From: an uncultured Desulfobacterales bacterium
GTDB taxonomy: Bacteria > Desulfobacterota > Desulfobacteria > Desulfobacterales > JAFDCJ01
Length of the DNA stretch: 15,037 nucleotides
Reading direction: 5' to 3'
Assembly (NCBI GenBank): GCA_945787595.1
Contig: CALZJV010000102.1
Coordinates: 1-15,037, forward strand
Shown here: piece after piece, positions 14,286 through 15,037 of the stretch
Layout: each line of letters starts with the position of its first letter
How positions within the stretch are numbered: position 1 is the first letter of the stretch
The notes under the pieces: generated by a model
Seen by the model: the letters and a program-made list of their open reading frames with translations, nothing else
The model's database searches: none
Told to the model about the DNA's origin: nothing
Translations under genes and position numbers: made by a program

Positions 14286-14470
14286 TATACAAAAGTTCTT
14301 GATCAAACATCTCATGTTCCCAGAAGCGCAACGTTGATTGTCCTCTCATTCGGAATCCCATTCTGAGTTGAGTCTCATCCCGAATCGAAATTCACCTACT
14401 GTTAGCTACATTTTAAAATCAGCCATTTTTAACCCTTAACTGAGAACTGCCAGAACATAGGAGGTAAAAA

Positions 14471-14725
14471 ATGGAAGGTGAACATCTCGCAATCGTGGAA
14501 AACGGTAAGATCTATTTATGGTCAGAGCCATCAAATCCTGCTGAACTGAGTTCTGATTCAATGAATGTGGGGCATCGGCGTAGGCCATTAGCTATCCCAG
14601 CTGGCGCCCGGGCGGGGCTCGTTTCGATATTGTCCGGTGATGCCGCCTTCTTTTCTCTGATTGAGGATCCCGTTAAAGCGTTGATAGTTTGTGCGCTGTT
14701 TGAGTTGAAAAGGAGGAAAGTTTAG
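14471..14725 (+). CDS. Small protein of unknown function
   Basis: An 84-residue protein with a strong ribosome site (AGGAGGT, five bases before the ATG). The N-terminus MEGEHLAIVENGKIYLWSEP looks like a beta-hairpin. The middle is basic (GHRRRPLAIPAGARAG), and the C-terminal half is moderately hydrophobic (DPVKALIVCALFELKRRKV). No family is recognised. It has its own promoter with the upstream inverted repeat (14228), and the next gene starts 95 bases later, so the two may be co-transcribed. Confidence 0.55.
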   Translation: MEGEHLAIVENGKIYLWSEPSNPAELSSDSMNVGHRRRPLAIPAGARAGLVSILSGDAAFFSLIEDPVKALIVCALFELKRRKV

Positions 14726-14763
14726 GCAGAAATTTGATCTGCGCAAAAAACTTAGGGTTCCTT

Positions 14764-14775
14764 GTTCGGCCGAAC
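14764..14775. promoter_or_regulatory. 12-bp GC palindrome between the last two genes
   Basis: GTTCGGCCGAAC is perfectly self-complementary and lies 45 bases before the last gene's ATG. It might be an operator or a short hairpin. Chance is possible in this GC-richer stretch. Confidence 0.2.
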
Positions 14776-14819
14776 CGACCGCCGACTTGTCCGCCGTAGC
14801 TTCAGCCACGGAGAAAACC

Positions 14820-15037
14820 ATGCAAGAACTCGTCATCACTTTACCGGATCACAAGGTAAAATATCTGGAGAGCATGAGCAAATACATCGCCGAAACCGTC
14901 TCCGAAATAATCGAAGGACTCGGATATCACCATTTTATCAGGCACTTTGAAATCATCGACGGCGAGCACCGGCAAACCATTAAGAGCAAGCCTTTCGCCA
15001 ACCACTGGACCAAAAACCGAATTTCACCCAAGAATAA
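14820..15037 (+). CDS. Unknown protein, 3' end beyond window
   Basis: At least 72 codons from ATG 14820 (GGAG at 14810-14813), still open at the window end. It starts MQELVITLPDHKVKYLESMS, then KYIAETVSEIIEGLGYHHF. The pattern of a short strand (VITLP) followed by two helices recalls ribbon-helix-helix DNA-binding proteins such as CopG-like antitoxins, but the match is general. A later segment (RHFEIIDGEHRQTIKSKPFA) is unrecognised. The same frame is open back to 14709 with no better start. It is probably a partner of the preceding 84-residue gene. Confidence 0.5.
   Translation, partial: MQELVITLPDHKVKYLESMSKYIAETVSEIIEGLGYHHFIRHFEIIDGEHRQTIKSKPFANHWTKNRISPKN

Overview
The window looks like chromosomal DNA of a Desulfobacterota (deltaproteobacterial, sulfate-reducer-like) bacterium. 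This is inferred from the gene mix: a sigma-54 factor, an RRM RNA-binding protein with a Gly/Arg tail, a fused inositol-phosphate cytidylyltransferase/di-inositol-phosphate synthase, RecA, KhpA and a cold-shock protein. Long AT-rich spacers rich in small repeats point the same way. No rRNA, tRNA, CRISPR array or intact transposase gene was seen.

Layout. 1-1375: gene-poor DNA with a 20-bp palindrome, two REP-like hairpins around a G-tract hairpin, and a 110-bp element with terminal inverted repeats. 1376-2275: PfkB-family sugar kinase. 2276-2845: spacer with small repeats leading into the RRM protein (2846-3151). 3411-5779: inositol cluster, made of a 3' remnant of myo-inositol-1-phosphate synthase, the intact bifunctional IPCT/DIPPS protein, and an HD-domain protein overlapping it by 8 bases. 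5946-6962: recA, followed directly by a short open frame resembling the FtsH C-terminus. 7093-9743, minus strand: a secreted protein of unknown function, rpoN and khpA, each without its usual neighbours. 10034-10237: small Cys-containing protein. 10320-11045, minus strand: ClpP-fold lipoprotein. 11476-15037: accessory region with csp (minus strand), several very small genes with long leaders and strong Shine-Dalgarno sites, and several families of short repeats.

How the genes relate. The only obvious pathway is polar inositol-phosphate metabolism. Its first gene survives only as a C-terminal fragment, so inositol-1-phosphate must come from elsewhere or the pathway is decaying. recA, rpoN, khpA and csp are housekeeping or stress genes sitting as isolated units, which suggests heavy rearrangement.

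The most unusual material is in 11.4-14.8 kb. (i) A 125-bp element occurs twice in direct orientation and folds into four hairpins, one of which keeps its fold despite sequence change. (ii) Two promoters share an ACTAC-N3-GTAGT inverted repeat exactly 16 bases before a TTGACA -35 box. (iii) A small gene at 13586 is frameshifted by an exact 16-bp tandem duplication; removing one unit restores a plausible 70-residue protein. (iv) A 47-residue glycine-zipper membrane protein at 12286 is followed, in the same frame past its stop, by an apparent HEAT-repeat-like remnant. All assignments come from reading the sequence; no database search was run.
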